Source of the DNA: Annona cherimola
Taxonomy: Eukaryota > Streptophyta > Magnoliopsida > Magnoliales > Annonaceae
NCBI GenBank assembly: GCA_030490835.1
Contig: CM059971.1
Span: forward strand, 126,016,564 to 126,080,563
Direction of reading: 5' to 3'
Length of the DNA: 64,000 nucleotides
Shown here: in pieces, positions 48,054-59,032 of the stretch
Layout: every line of letters starts with the position of its first letter
Numbering within the stretch: position 1 is the stretch's first letter
Translations under genes and position numbers: made by a program
Notes under the pieces: generated by a model
Database searches by the model: none
Told to the model about the DNA's origin: nothing
Seen by the model: only the letters and a program-made list of their open reading frames with translations

Positions 48054-48791
48054 AGGATTCTGTTCCGGAACAGCGGTGCACTGGGCCCAAAATGGGCCCC
48101 ACATGATCATGAAATCATGATCTACTCCACCCATTGTATTTAGAATAATATATTCTATTACAATACCAATTTCCATCCCAATCAGATACTTTAAAGTTGT
48201 TATTTACATCAAACTATTTTATTACGTTGGATTTGTACCATTTTCAGATAGGGCCCATATACATATCTGATTGGGATGAAAATTGGTGTGGTAATAGAAT
48301 ACATTATTCTAAATATAATGGGTGGAGTAGATCATGATTTCATGATCATGTGGGGCCCATTTTGGGCCCACTATACTGCTGTTCCGGTGCAGCGTCACTG
48401 CACCGGAACAGCTCTCATATATATATAATATATTCTGGTACAGCATCGTTGAAATGGGCCCCACATGATCATGAAATCATGATCTACTCCACCCATTGTA
48501 TTTAGAATAATGTATTCTATTACCATACCAATTTTCATCCCAATCAGATATGTATATTGCTCCCATCTGAAAATGGTATAAATCCAACGTAATAAAATAG
48601 TTCGATGTAAATAACAACTTTAAAGTATCTGATTTAGATGAAAATTGGTATAGTAATAGAATACATTATTCTAAATACAATGGGTGGAGTAGATCATTAT
48701 TTCATGATCATGTAGAGCCCATTTTTGAGCTACTGCACCGCTGTTCCGGTGCAGCGTCTGTTCTGGTGCAGTGACGCTGCACCGGAACAGC
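48054..48791. mobile_element. Two (TA)n-flanked MITEs, second family
   Basis: Copies at about 48054-48416 and 48432-48791, separated and flanked by (TA)n. Both contain TGATCATGAAATCATGATCT near one end and TGCACCGGAACAGCT at the other, and share the internal CCACCCATTGTATTTAGAAT with the Micron-like family at 16.7 and 56.6 kb. They are palindrome-like: both halves carry ACAATGGGTGGAGTAGATCA or its inverse. Confidence 0.8.
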
Positions 48792-50289
48792 TATATATAT
48801 ATATATATATTCACTTCTAGTCATACTCACTCTTCCCCCGCCCACGATCACGTGCCTAATTATCTTCTAGGCTTCTAGCCATGCGGGCGACATGGCATTC
48901 CTGCCAAGTGGGACATTTCAGATGTCGAATGCCCTCGTCCATCTCGCAGCACCAGCACATAACGAGAGGCGGCCAGGCGGGGGAGGGTGCGTCAACTGTC
49001 ATGGTTCGTGGATGCACGTTTCCGTTTTCTTCGTTCTGAGTAGCGTATACCCATTTTGACACACATATGGCGACTGTCCATCCAGGAGTTTTGATTCAGA
49101 CGAAATTGTTTGAATCATGATCACAGAAACTCTTGATTTTATAGCAATTTAATGTTGCAACACAGTCTAGGCTATTTATCATATTTATCTTAAGATATTA
49201 AAGTATAATAAAAATGCATTTGATTAGAGGCTTAGGTGAGTTAAAATAAACCATATACTAAATATATTACAATTAAAATTATTTAATAATTATAAATAAT
49301 TTTCAATTAATATATAATTATTTCATTTCATATTACAATCAAGCTGAATAATCTACTCGGGAGAAAATAACAAACTTCCACTTATCCACGTGGGAGACAA
49401 CAAACTTCCACCACAAAGTTAACCAATTTACAACCTGGTAGTTAAATAAACAATATTAAATATTTTAAAAGAATTAAATTTCATTCAAGATCCATTTGGT
49501 AACATGTAAAAGAAAAAGAAAAAAAATTTACTTCTTTCAGCACATTTTTTAATATGATTTGATATCTTAATTACTTAACTACTTTTATTATGAAAAGCTC
49601 CGTAGCATCAAAGTTTGACAAGAGATTTAGAAGTTATAGATTCTGGCTCCTAAGTTAACTTAAAGGTTAGATTAAAATTACTAATAAATAAGTGAAACTA
49701 TCATAAGAAGCAACTAGGATGTCTAATTAAAATTACTAATAGATAAGTGAAGTCATTATAAGAAGTGACTTAGAAGTTAAATTAAAATTACTAATAGATA
49801 AGTGAAACTATTATTAGATAACAAAAGAGTATTGTTAGTCTAGTGTTGTTGGAGTTGGATATTAGAGTAGGTTGTCATAGGCTGTTTAAACAATCAAGCC
49901 AATCTTTTTTATTTATTTTGCATTATTATTATTTTATATTTTAATCATTTTCACTTTTTTCATTAATTCTATATCAGTTCTAACATTATGCTCTTATTCG
50001 TAATCATCATCCCATATCATATCACAATATTATATCAAATTTTAAAAAAAATTCAATTCTTACCTTTTTTTTTTCAATTTTACTTTTATATCCTCGGAAA
50101 CATAACCTCACTCTTTAATTACGTTTAGTGCAAAAAAATGGAGGATGTTTAGTAGAAAATTGTCACTTTGAATTATCCCTCAAAAATTTATTTTTCAAAA
50201 TAATCATTCAAAGTTCACTTCACGTGATTAGCTTATAGGATCAATGTAAAGTTGTCAACAATAAACATTTGTAAAAAATATATGTGTAT
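48792..50289. other. Intergenic with a small Cys-rich open frame
   Basis: A GC-richer island at about 48840-49080 holds a minus-strand frame (48856-49062) that includes VMCWCCEMDEGIRHLKCP and may be a small Cys-rich protein or an exon fragment. I do not recognise it. The rest is AT-rich without supported features. Confidence 0.25.
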
Positions 50290-50820
50290 ATATGGGCATA
50301 TTTTGTAATGAATAAAACTTTTGATGAAAAGTTTTTCAAGAATAAAAGTTGTCTAATGATGTAATATAATAGGGATAATGATGAGTAGTAAAGAGAATAA
50401 AGTTAAAGTAGATAGGTTAGTTGTGTGTATAGTTCGGTAAAAATGATTGAAAAATAGAATAATTGTATAGGAAAATATGAAAAAATAATTAAAAAATATG
50501 ATAGTTGTGGAGAATGAAAAGTTTTAGATTGAGGATGTGTTTGGTAATACGTAAAAGTTGTCAAGTTAAAACTTTTCAATTTAAAACTTTTCACTCTCCA
50601 CAACTACCTTATTTTTTAATTATAATTATTTCTTCACATTTTTCTTTATAATTACCTTACTTTTCAATTATTTATACATAACTACTAACACAACTAACCT
50701 ATCTATTTCAACTTTATCCTATTTATTCTTCATCATTACCCCTATCAATCACATCATTTGACAACTTTTACTCTCTACAAATTTTCATCAAAAGTTTTAT
50801 CTCTTCCCAAACACACCTTA
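50290..50820. mobile_element. Two Tourist-like MITEs, opposite orientation
   Basis: A forward copy at about 50290-50530 and an inverse copy at about 50531-50820, the latter bounded by GATGTGTTTGGTAATA and CCCAAACACACCTT. They lie directly upstream of the complete copy at 50849. Confidence 0.65.
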
Positions 50821-50848
50821 CAAAATTTTAACTTATATTTTTTACTAA

Positions 50849-51138
50849 GGGTGTGTTTGGTTGAAGGTAAAACTTTTGATGAAAAGTTTTGAAGTAGAAG
50901 TTGTCAAATCAATAGAAAGTGATGTGATATAATAAGAGTAATGATGAGAAGTAAAGAGAATAAAGTTAAAATAAATAGGTTAGTTGTATGGGTAGTTGTG
51001 TAGAAATGATTGAAAAGTAGGGTAGTTTGTATAGAAAAATGTGAAAAAATAATTAAAAAATAGAGTAATTATGGAGAGTGAAAAGTTTTAGATTGAAAAA
51101 TTTTAGTTGACACTTTTTTGCCCTAAACAAACACACCC
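50849..51138 (+). mobile_element. Complete Tourist-like PIF/Harbinger MITE
   Basis: A 290 bp element with ends GGGTGTGTTTGG and CAAACACACCC, flanked by TAA at 50846-50848 and 51139-51141. It is very close in sequence and length to the copy at 8246-8536, which suggests the two moved recently from one source. Confidence 0.85.
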
Positions 51139-51216
51139 TAATTATCAAACACATCCATATATAAACAAAAAAAAAAAACAAAAAAAGGACTATGATGAAG
51201 CGGTACTGTGAAAGAC

Positions 51217-51934
51217 TGGGTTTTTTGCATGGTAAACCCTCTAACTTTGGCCAATTGCTTTCCAAACCCTGAAGTTTGGTCGTTTCTTATTAAACCTTGC
51301 GAACTTTCAGCTTTTGCATTTTGAACCCAGGGGCATAACGACGTCGAAAAGCACCGTCAAATGGAATGAAATGTCCAAAATTTCCTTGCTAAAAAACAAA
51401 ACGACACCCTAGCAGACACCCCATACGGAAGGACGAAAACCTAAAAAACCCCAAATCAAAAATACCCAAATCGAAACCTAGAATTCGAAATCCCTAAATC
51501 AGAAACCCCAAAGAAGAATCCACGAACAGATCGAGCTCCGGAGTGTTTCTCGGTGGGTCGTCTTCCTCACAGCCGCTGTGTTTCTCTGTGGGTTTCGCCC
51601 GAATTCTGAAAATAAAATACAAAATACCTGTTGGCATCCATTCTTGATCACGCGTCAGCAACTCCTTCTAAGTGCGTCTTCTGAACTTGGGTTTTTTTGC
51701 TTGGAAATGAACTGACGATTTGTTATAAGGGATGAGTTTTTACAAGGCCATTTTTGGAATTTCTAAAAAATTGAACGTGAGAGCCCTTTGAATACGCGTG
51801 TTCTGAAACGCCGTTATGCCCCGGGGTTCAAAATGCAAAAGCTGAAAGTTCGCAGGGTTTAATAAGCAAACGGCCAAACTTCAGGGTTTGAAAATCAATT
51901 GGCCAAAGTTAGAGGGTTTACCATGAAAAAAACC
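51217..51934. mobile_element. MULE-like non-autonomous element with long TIRs
   Basis: A 718 bp element flanked by identical 9 bp repeats GTGAAAGAC at 51208-51216 and 51935-51943. Its terminal inverted repeats are about 120-130 bp and begin near CATGGTAAACCCTCTAACTT on both sides. A 9 bp duplication with long TIRs is diagnostic of Mutator-like elements. The middle (about 51400-51640) is different in base make-up, with CTCACAGCCGCTGTGTTTCT, and might be captured host sequence. Confidence 0.85.
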
Positions 51935-52609
51935 GTGAAAGACAGGGACGATCATTTATTCATTTATTGACTGAGAAGCTATCGGACAAGACTATCGCAG
52001 TGGAGGCGGCGGCTCAGTTGTACTCGTTTGGCTAGCAGCAGCAGGACGGGTCAATGGGAATAAAAAACTTTACCGTGATCCTGTGCCGGGTTGGAGCCCG
52101 CCCCGCCCTGCCTCGGCCCGTGATTCTGAAACGACAACCGTTCACTGCCCTCCCTCTCCACGGCAGTCTGCCCCAGCACACAATCGCACTGCCATTCGCC
52201 TTTGGAGTGGAATGCAAACGTGTAGACGCATGCATGTGTATTTTTGTAATGGTAGAAGTAGATGCGATTCATCCCATTGACGCATGTATTGGGCGGTGAA
52301 TCAACATGCTTTCGTTGGAATGGAAGTGGGAAATCAGAAATGTACTCGCCCGGAATCCGATGGCAACGGCAAAGAGAAGAAAGAGACGGAAAGGGACGTA
52401 GATGCCAATAACAGATAAGACAAGGATTGCCAATTTTACGCAGTCGACGATGGTCCTTACCACTTTCTTTCCATCAAATCTAGTAGTTAGCGTACCAACC
52501 GCTAATCGTACTTCTGCGGCTGCAATCGCTAGGGAGAGTCAGTTTGACATCGCATGCGACATTTTAATTTAAGAGGGCGTTATGTATTTAACGAATCTTT
52601 TTTTAAAAA
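51935..52609. other. GC-richer island with an exon-like segment
   Basis: On the minus strand 52461-52528 could be an internal exon: acceptor CTCCCTAG, then codons for IAAAEVRLAVGTLTTRFDGK, then donor GTGGTAAGG. Reading on without splicing gives a hydrophobic frame 52269-52463. I do not recognise either peptide. Several other frames here are open on both strands and cannot all be real. Confidence 0.2.
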
Positions 52610-53065
52610 ATCTAGAGTGTGTTTAAAAAACGGCAAAATTTTTAAATGAAATTTTTTTTATATATAAGTTGTCAAAATGAAAAAATAATGTGATATGATA
52701 GGCGTAATATTCAGAAATAAAATAAATAAAGTTAAAATAGATAAGTTAGTTGTATAGATAAGTATATAAAAATAATTAAACAGTAGAATTGTTTGGATCG
52801 GAATATGTGAATAAATAATTAAAAATTCGGTAGTTGTGGATAGTAAAAAGATTTAATTTGAAAAGTTTTGGAATAAAAATTTTATTAAACTTTTCACTTT
52901 ACCTAACTACTCTATTTTTAATTATTTTTTCACATCTTACTATATAAATATCATATTTATTTTAACTTTATTCTCTTTACTCTTCATAATTACCCAAATT
53001 ATATAATATAATTTTTTCAAAAAAAAAATTCAAAAGTTTTATCAAATGCCTAATATACCCTAAAA
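52610..53065. mobile_element. Decayed Tourist-like MITE sequences
   Basis: A forward part (about 52615-52875) and an inverse part (about 52870-53065) of the 290 bp family. They share GTGTGTTTAAAAAA-type and AACTACTCTATTTTTAATTA blocks. Ends are not preserved. Confidence 0.5.
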
Positions 53066-53742
53066 ATGAAAAAGTAAGATAACTAAAATAGATAAAGTAA
53101 CGAGAATAAATGAGAAAATGAGTTTCTCCTTTCCCTCTTCCGGCGTACCTTACCCGCCTCAACATTCATGTGATTTTATTTTACTTTTTGCATGATGACT
53201 GAAGTGGTTATTTTAATTACAGCAGCTTGGGACTCAACTGACGGAATTCGAACGCTCCGATATTCCGCGGACTAGGCGAGGCCTACGTTTGCGCTTTTCT
53301 TTTTCTGCAGTGGTAGACAAACGCGAGCCGGTCCACGTCTAGCCAGAGTCGTCTGGCATCATTAGGAGCATCCCGGTCAGGTAGAAAATGGGCAGCTTGG
53401 TTCTGCAACCTCCGGTGGGGACTGGAGACTCGGTTTAGGTATTCTTGAATATCTGAAATGCGAACAGAGATATATTTGCAGTAGATTTGAGGAAGCTGGA
53501 GTCACGTAGCCAGCAAGAAAAAAAAAAGTTTATTACTTAAAATAAATTACGTTTTTGGAATGTAAGTTAGGGATCTGAGGTAAGATTCCAAATTCAATCT
53601 ATCCAGGCCACTATCTGAAATATACATAATGAAGAGAGAGAGAGAGAGATAAGCGGACCCATATGACCCGTAATGATCTGATGAAACTGATTGCCGTCAC
53701 AGGCAAAAAAAAAAAAAAGAAAAAAAAGAAGAAGACTGCTGA

Positions 53743-53922
53743 GCTGGATTTCAAAATTTCAAAAAAACACTCGTCCACGAGAAAAAAGAAAGAAACAACC
53801 GCCAAGTTGCAGAGCAAAAACACACGCCCAGCACTACTCAGCTGGATTTCAAATTTTCGAAAAAACAGACGTCCACGAGAAAGAAAAAAGGAACAAGTTA
53901 CAAAACAAAAACACACGCCCAG
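53743..53922 (+). repeat. Direct duplication upstream of GLK
   Basis: A segment of about 85 bp beginning GCTGGATTTCAAA and ending AAAAACACACGCCCAG occurs at 53743-53831 and again at 53841-53922, roughly 75-85% alike. Each copy carries GTCCACGAGAAA. It lies 280-460 bp upstream of the GLK start codon, so it is in the promoter or leader. Confidence 0.75.
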
Positions 53923-53974
53923 ACAAAACTCTGAAAACAAAATCTTACATGAAATTATGCAATTGTGGTTGAGA

Positions 53975-53978
<4 letters not shown>

Positions 53979-54027
<49 letters not shown>
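53979..54027 (+). repeat. (CT)n microsatellite in the GLK leader/promoter
   Basis: An almost pure CT run of about 49 bases, 180 bp upstream of the GLK start codon. CT/GA tracts near plant start sites can bind BPC/GAGA-type factors; whether this one does is unknown. A shorter (GA)n lies at about 53634-53649. Confidence 0.8.
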
Positions 54028-54029
<2 letters not shown>

Positions 54030-54167
54030 TGTTCACTATTCAAAGTTCCATTCCACTGTTCGCAGCTCAAATTGCTCCACCCCGCTATTCGAATCCAAAC
54101 TATCATAATATTCGAGTAGCTGCGACATACCCATGTCGTAATTACCCTATTCACATCAGATGGTCAT

Positions 54168-54242
54168 ATGATAAGCAGAGATTATAACATCTTTGCATGG
54201 TGGGATGCTTTCAGTAACACTTCCTACTCCCAGAAGTCCTAA
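54168..54242 (+). promoter_or_regulatory. uORF overlapping the GLK start codon
   Basis: ATG at 54168 opens a 24-codon frame that runs through the GLK start (54205) in another frame and stops at TAA 54240-54242. Two smaller uORFs precede it (54133-54141 and 54160-54171) and another ATG at 54197 stops at 54217. If transcription starts upstream of these, initiation at the GLK ATG would need leaky scanning. The transcription start is unknown. Confidence 0.5.
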
Positions 54243-57200
54243 AGCTGAAATACATGCAGACATTTCCTGCAGCTTCTTGGCCGATGGCAACGACAAGCTC
54301 TCCGACGACTTCTCTGCCGGCAACTTTCTCGACGATATCAGTCTCGATGATCTCTTCATCCAAATCGACGGTGGAGATGACATACCAGATTTTGAGGTGG
54401 ACCAAGATATTCTGGCGGAATTGTCATCTGTCGAGTCAGAGGTGAACACTTCGCCGTCGTCATTGACGACGGTGGAGAAGGAAGAAAAGACATTCAAACA
54501 GCCGAAAACGGTGGTCGAAGATCGGAGGGAGGGGTCCGTCGTGACTACGAATTCGTCAGCGTCAGATGTCAGCAGAGGGCGGAAACCAGCGGCAAAAGCC
54601 CAGGCCAAAGGGTCCCAAGGGAAGAGGAAAGTCAAGGTAAGGCACGGATATGATGCTCTTGTTCGAGATGCATGAGACGCAGACTCAACCGCGGGCTAGG
54701 GGGATTTTAAAATCTCTTTCCCATTTTTTTATTTTTATTTTTATTTGGTAGTCTGTTTTGTAGGTGGATTGGACACCAGAGCTGCACAGGAGGTTTGTTC
54801 AGGCAGTGGAGCAACTGGGGGTGGACAAGGCGGTCCCTTCGAGGATTCTAGAGCTCATGGGGATCGATTGCCTCACTCGTCATAACGTTGCTAGCCATCT
54901 CCAAGTACCTTTTCTACTCTTTCCTTCTCAACCCATTGACATTTACTCATTTTCGTCTTTCAATTACAAGATTCTTCAAAGAAATTAAAAATGGGCTTTT
55001 AGGGGTTCCAAAAATAACGCATTTCCAAGGGCATTTCTTCGATTAAGTTTCTTTAATTAGCTAGTTAGTCTTCCTTCGAAATATCGTGAGATTTCATTCT
55101 ATTTACATTACTCGAATAAGATATTAGGAGCAAGATTAATTATTTACAACGATAAGTTAAGGAGTTATGGTTGTGCAGAAATACCGGTCGCATCGGAAGC
55201 ATATGCTAGCAAGGGACACGGAAGCGGCGAACTGGAGCCAAAGACGACAGATCTGTGGGATTGCTAGCAAGAGGGATGCCAGCCCCAGCTGGCTTGCACC
55301 TGCAATGCTGGGTTTCCCTCCACCAGCTGCCTTCCAGCCTTTCCGGCCATTGCACGTGTGGGGGCATCCGACCGTAGAACAGTCCATGTTACACGCTTGG
55401 CCCAAGCCCCTGCATTCCCCCCATCATCCTTTGCAGCCTCCATGGGCCCCACCACCACCCAATAATTCTCCTTACTGGCACCAACCCGTGCAACACTGTG
55501 TAATCTCTCTCTCAAACACGTGTTCAGATTCTCACGAGCTATGCTTATGATTTCTGCATCTAAATTTCAGTGCAATTAGTTGCAAATTTCATTTTTAAAA
55601 TTTTTATAAATTTATAAATTTGTGTATTCGATTTATGTATTAAGTTTTATTATTTTTTTAATATGTAAATACATATTTATTTTTAAAAAATGAGTATTTT
55701 AGTCATTTAAAAGTCATTGCAAGTGTATTTTTTAAATATATACATATATGCATTTCCAAAATGGCCAAACACAAGGCATATTTGGCAATGACAAAAATTT
55801 GCTCAGGCTAAAACTTTTTATTTCCTATCATTATTTTTTTGCATCTTTCTATGCAATTATTATATTTTTTAATTATTTTTAAACAATGACTCATACAACA
55901 AATATATTTATTTTAATTTTATTTATTCTACTCCTTATTATGACTTTTATCGTGTTATATAATTTTCTCTCAATTCAAAAAGTTTTATATCAGAAATTTT
56001 TAATTCAAACATTTTAACATTTTCTAAATACACTCTTAATTTATAAATTATATATATATTAACAATGATATAAAAAAATTCCAAAAAATTTTACACCAAA
56101 TTATACTAAAACTTCAGTACAGGCAGGTGCATTTAAACACAATTCTATATTTCCTGATATCTATCTTTTCCATATATCTATCTCGTTCTTCAGGGCTCAA
56201 AAGGCGTGTGGATGTCGAGTGCACCGACGCAAGGGACCCCTTGCTTCGCTCAACCGTTGATGGCACCGGTACCTGCATCTCACCTCCCTCTCTCCCTTCT
56301 TTCTTCTTTCTTCTTTCTTCTTTCTTCTGTATCTCTTCTTGCCTTTTTCCATACGTACGCATAGGACCACATGGCGTGGGAAATGATATGAGCTTTTGGT
56401 TTCTTTTTATAATATCAATGCTTGCAGAGGCCCGTTCCTGGCATCCCACCACACATCTACAAGGCCGGCAACAACGTCGCAATTCCCAGCACCGGAGGAC
56501 CATCTGACCCCACCCTCCAATTCGACTTCGATCCGGTGAGACACGTGATATATATATATATATATATATAGGGATTTATTCCGGTGCATGCGACTGCACC
56601 GTGCAGTCCATGCACTGTGGGCCCCACCTGATCATAAATGAAAAATTCACCCCACCTATTGTATTTAGAATTGTTCACTTTAATAGCATACCAATTTTCA
56701 TCCAAATCCAACATGTATATAGTCCCCATCTTAAAATGGTGCAAAATCAACGTAATAAAATAGTTTAATGTAAATATCAAGTTTAAAGTGATTTTTTCAA
56801 CATCTAAACCGTCTAAAGTATGATTTATATATAGATAAATGAGTGTATAAAGTTTCATTACAATCTAACATGTGTGGGGTCCATTTTACAGCGGACTGCA
56901 CACGATCGGGTCTCATATATATATATATAAAAGGGCTGTTCTAGTACAGCGGTGCAGTTGCCCAAAAAATGAGTCCCATATATATTAAAATGCAATGAAA
57001 CTTTATATAATCATTTATCTATATATAAATCATACCTTAGATGGTTTAAATGTTGAAAAAATCACTTTAAAGTTGTTATCTACATCAAACTATTTTATTA
57101 CGTTGAATTTATACCATTTTCAGATGGGGCTCATATACATATCTGATTGGAATGAAAATTGGTATGGTAATAGAATACATTATTCTAAATACAATGGGTG

Positions 57201-57863
57201 GAGTAGATTATGATTTGATGATCATGTAGGGCTCATTTTAGCGATGCTACACCTGAATATATTCATATATATATATATGGGATATGATCGTGTGCAGTCG
57301 GACTGCACCGTAATTATGGTGCAGTCCGCTGTAAAATGGACCCCACACATATTAGATTGTAATAAAACTTTATATACTCATTTATCCATATATAAATCAT
57401 ACTTTAGACGGTTTAGATGTTAAAAAATCACTTTAAACTTGATATTTATATTAAACTATTTTATTACGTTGATTTTGCATCATTTTAAGATGGAGACTAC
57501 ACACATATTGGATTTGGATGAAAATTGGTATGATAATAAAGTGAACAATTCTAAATACAATGGGTGAGGTGAATTTATGGGAAATGATCAGGTGGAGCCC
57601 ACAGTGCATGGACTGCACTGGATCATTTCCCTATATATATAGTTGTACTTCGTTTAATTTCCACGCTGTGAGCTGCAACTGATCCGTGATAATATTGTAC
57701 TTTATGTCCGCAGTCTATAGAGACAGTAGATGCGGCTATTGGAGATGTGTTGGCGAAGCCATGGCTGCCACTGCCGCTTGGGCTGAAGCCCCCATCTACG
57801 GAGAGTGTGATGGTTGAACTTCAACGCCAAGGAATTCGTAAAGTACTGCCATCATGTGCTTGA
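54205..57863 (+). CDS. GLK: GOLDEN2-LIKE (GLK) GARP transcription factor
   Basis: Nuclear activator of chloroplast development and light-harvesting genes. Six exons with GT-AG introns: 54205-54636, 54764-54904, 55179-55499, 56194-56268, 56428-56535, 57714-57863; joined to 408 residues (Arabidopsis GLK1 is about 420). The start at MLSVTLPTP is chosen because GLK proteins begin ML; the four codons upstream depend on TTG. Acidic N-terminus (about 30-90), then [40 protein letters not shown] and [16 protein letters not shown] form the GARP Myb-like DNA-binding domain (about 140-205). The Pro-rich middle has [20 protein letters not shown]. The C-terminal GCT box, [20 protein letters not shown], is in the last exon and is specific to GLK. 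Intact; the last intron is swollen by MITEs. One substitution, Asp for His in [10 protein letters not shown] versus Arabidopsis, is noted. Confidence 0.96.
55780..56050 (-). mobile_element. Decayed Tourist-like MITE in GLK intron 3
   Basis: Within the 55500-56193 intron, a stretch starting GGCATATTTGGCAATGACAA and ending near TTTTCTAAATACACTC carries the shared core of the Tourist-like family in degraded form. It does not reach the splice sites. Confidence 0.45.
56547..57640. mobile_element. Three (TA)n-flanked MITEs filling the last GLK intron
   Basis: Between GLK exons 5 and 6 lie three MITEs in series: a Micron-like copy at about 56576-56914 (inverse), one of the 48 kb family at about 56932-57262, and a second Micron-like copy at about 57279-57632 (forward). 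(TA)n runs separate them. Together they make up some 1.09 kb of the 1178 bp intron, so the ancestral intron was about 100 bp. Open frames up to 133 codons here are MITE by-products. Confidence 0.85.
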
Positions 57864-59032
57864 TGGCTCTCATGGCCATCGTGTCTGACCGGTGTCGCCA
57901 GTGTTCGGCGACATGTAACCCAATTCGACGACATTTCTTACGTACTTGTAGGAAGGGAACACCTGCGGCCGTGGAGTGACTGAAGATCCTGCGGCCGTGG
58001 AGTGACTGAAGAGATCGGGCGAATGTGTAGAGGAATATATACGCGGATGTATCTTTAATGAAGCAAATTAATCCTTCGTTTTCGGTAGGAAATATCGTTG
58101 ATCTGTGAGAATTAATTGCTTGTGAGGTGCACCCGAACAATCCACCTTTAATTAGGGGCAGGTAAGATGAGCGTGATCATTAGACAATAAGCTAGCAATG
58201 CTTTCTCTCTCTTTCTCTTTTTTTTTTTTTGTTTTTTTGTGAGAGGCTGTAATAAATTACTAACGAGGATACTTCTGTCTGATCGTACTTTTCTAGGGTG
58301 TATACAATGTCTTTTCTTTTCTTGTTTACCTTTTTAATTAGTACTGACCCACTTTCCTTTAATTTTAATTTTCCTTTCTATTTTTACTATCTTCTATATT
58401 TTTAATTGTTAATTGTAATTTCTTTTCTATTTTCCCGGCGCTGCTGAACCTTGCAAACAACTGAAAGAGTGGCCATGTAACCGACAGATTAAAAGGCAAC
58501 TCTTTATGGTACTATATATTATTTATACGTGAATTATTGACTTCTATTTATCTTAAATTTCTTTCTTTACATCTTTCACGATCGGAAATATAATAAAGGC
58601 GCCTTTGGTAATAAACTTTAAAAACATGGAAATTTTGAAAAATTGGACAGTTAATTTTTCAAATTATTTTTTAAATGCTAAACGGAATTTAAATGAAAGA
58701 AATACTAGAATCCGCCACGTGGCTCCCAAGCTAATCCAAAAGTAATCCACGAACGCAAACGACGGCCACACAGCGAAACCGTGTTTATCTTACTATTTTC
58801 AGCAATCTTTGGCAACTAAGAAGAATCAGCGATGACAATAAATATACATATTTCTCTGATTCTCTCTTATAATTTCAAGTCAAATATAGTAATGTTTAAT
58901 GTCATGTGAATGAATCCCCTTTAACATGGGAGAACTGGGGAAGGGAGCATTTGGCATCGGCGGACTCGTGGGAACTGGGGAATTCCTTGCCTTCTACTCT
59001 GATTTGGCAATTAAATTCCACCCACTCGTCGG
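57864..59032. other. GLK 3' flank and intergenic DNA
   Basis: Should hold the GLK 3' UTR. At 57962-58013 a 26 bp unit (CCTGCGGCCGTGGAGTGACT plus GAAGA and one base) is repeated twice in tandem. No gene was recognised in the rest; the open frames at 58902-59144 run into the next transposon. Confidence 0.4.

Noticed and set aside
53663..54187. 174-codon frame upstream of GLK
   Set aside because: Lys-rich and Leu-Ser repeats come from poly(A) and the CT tract; it is promoter/leader sequence.
56457..56858. Open frame of 133 codons overlapping the last GLK exons and intron
   Set aside because: It is the antisense of GLK exon 5 fused to the MITE open frame; the same MITE frame recurs in other copies.
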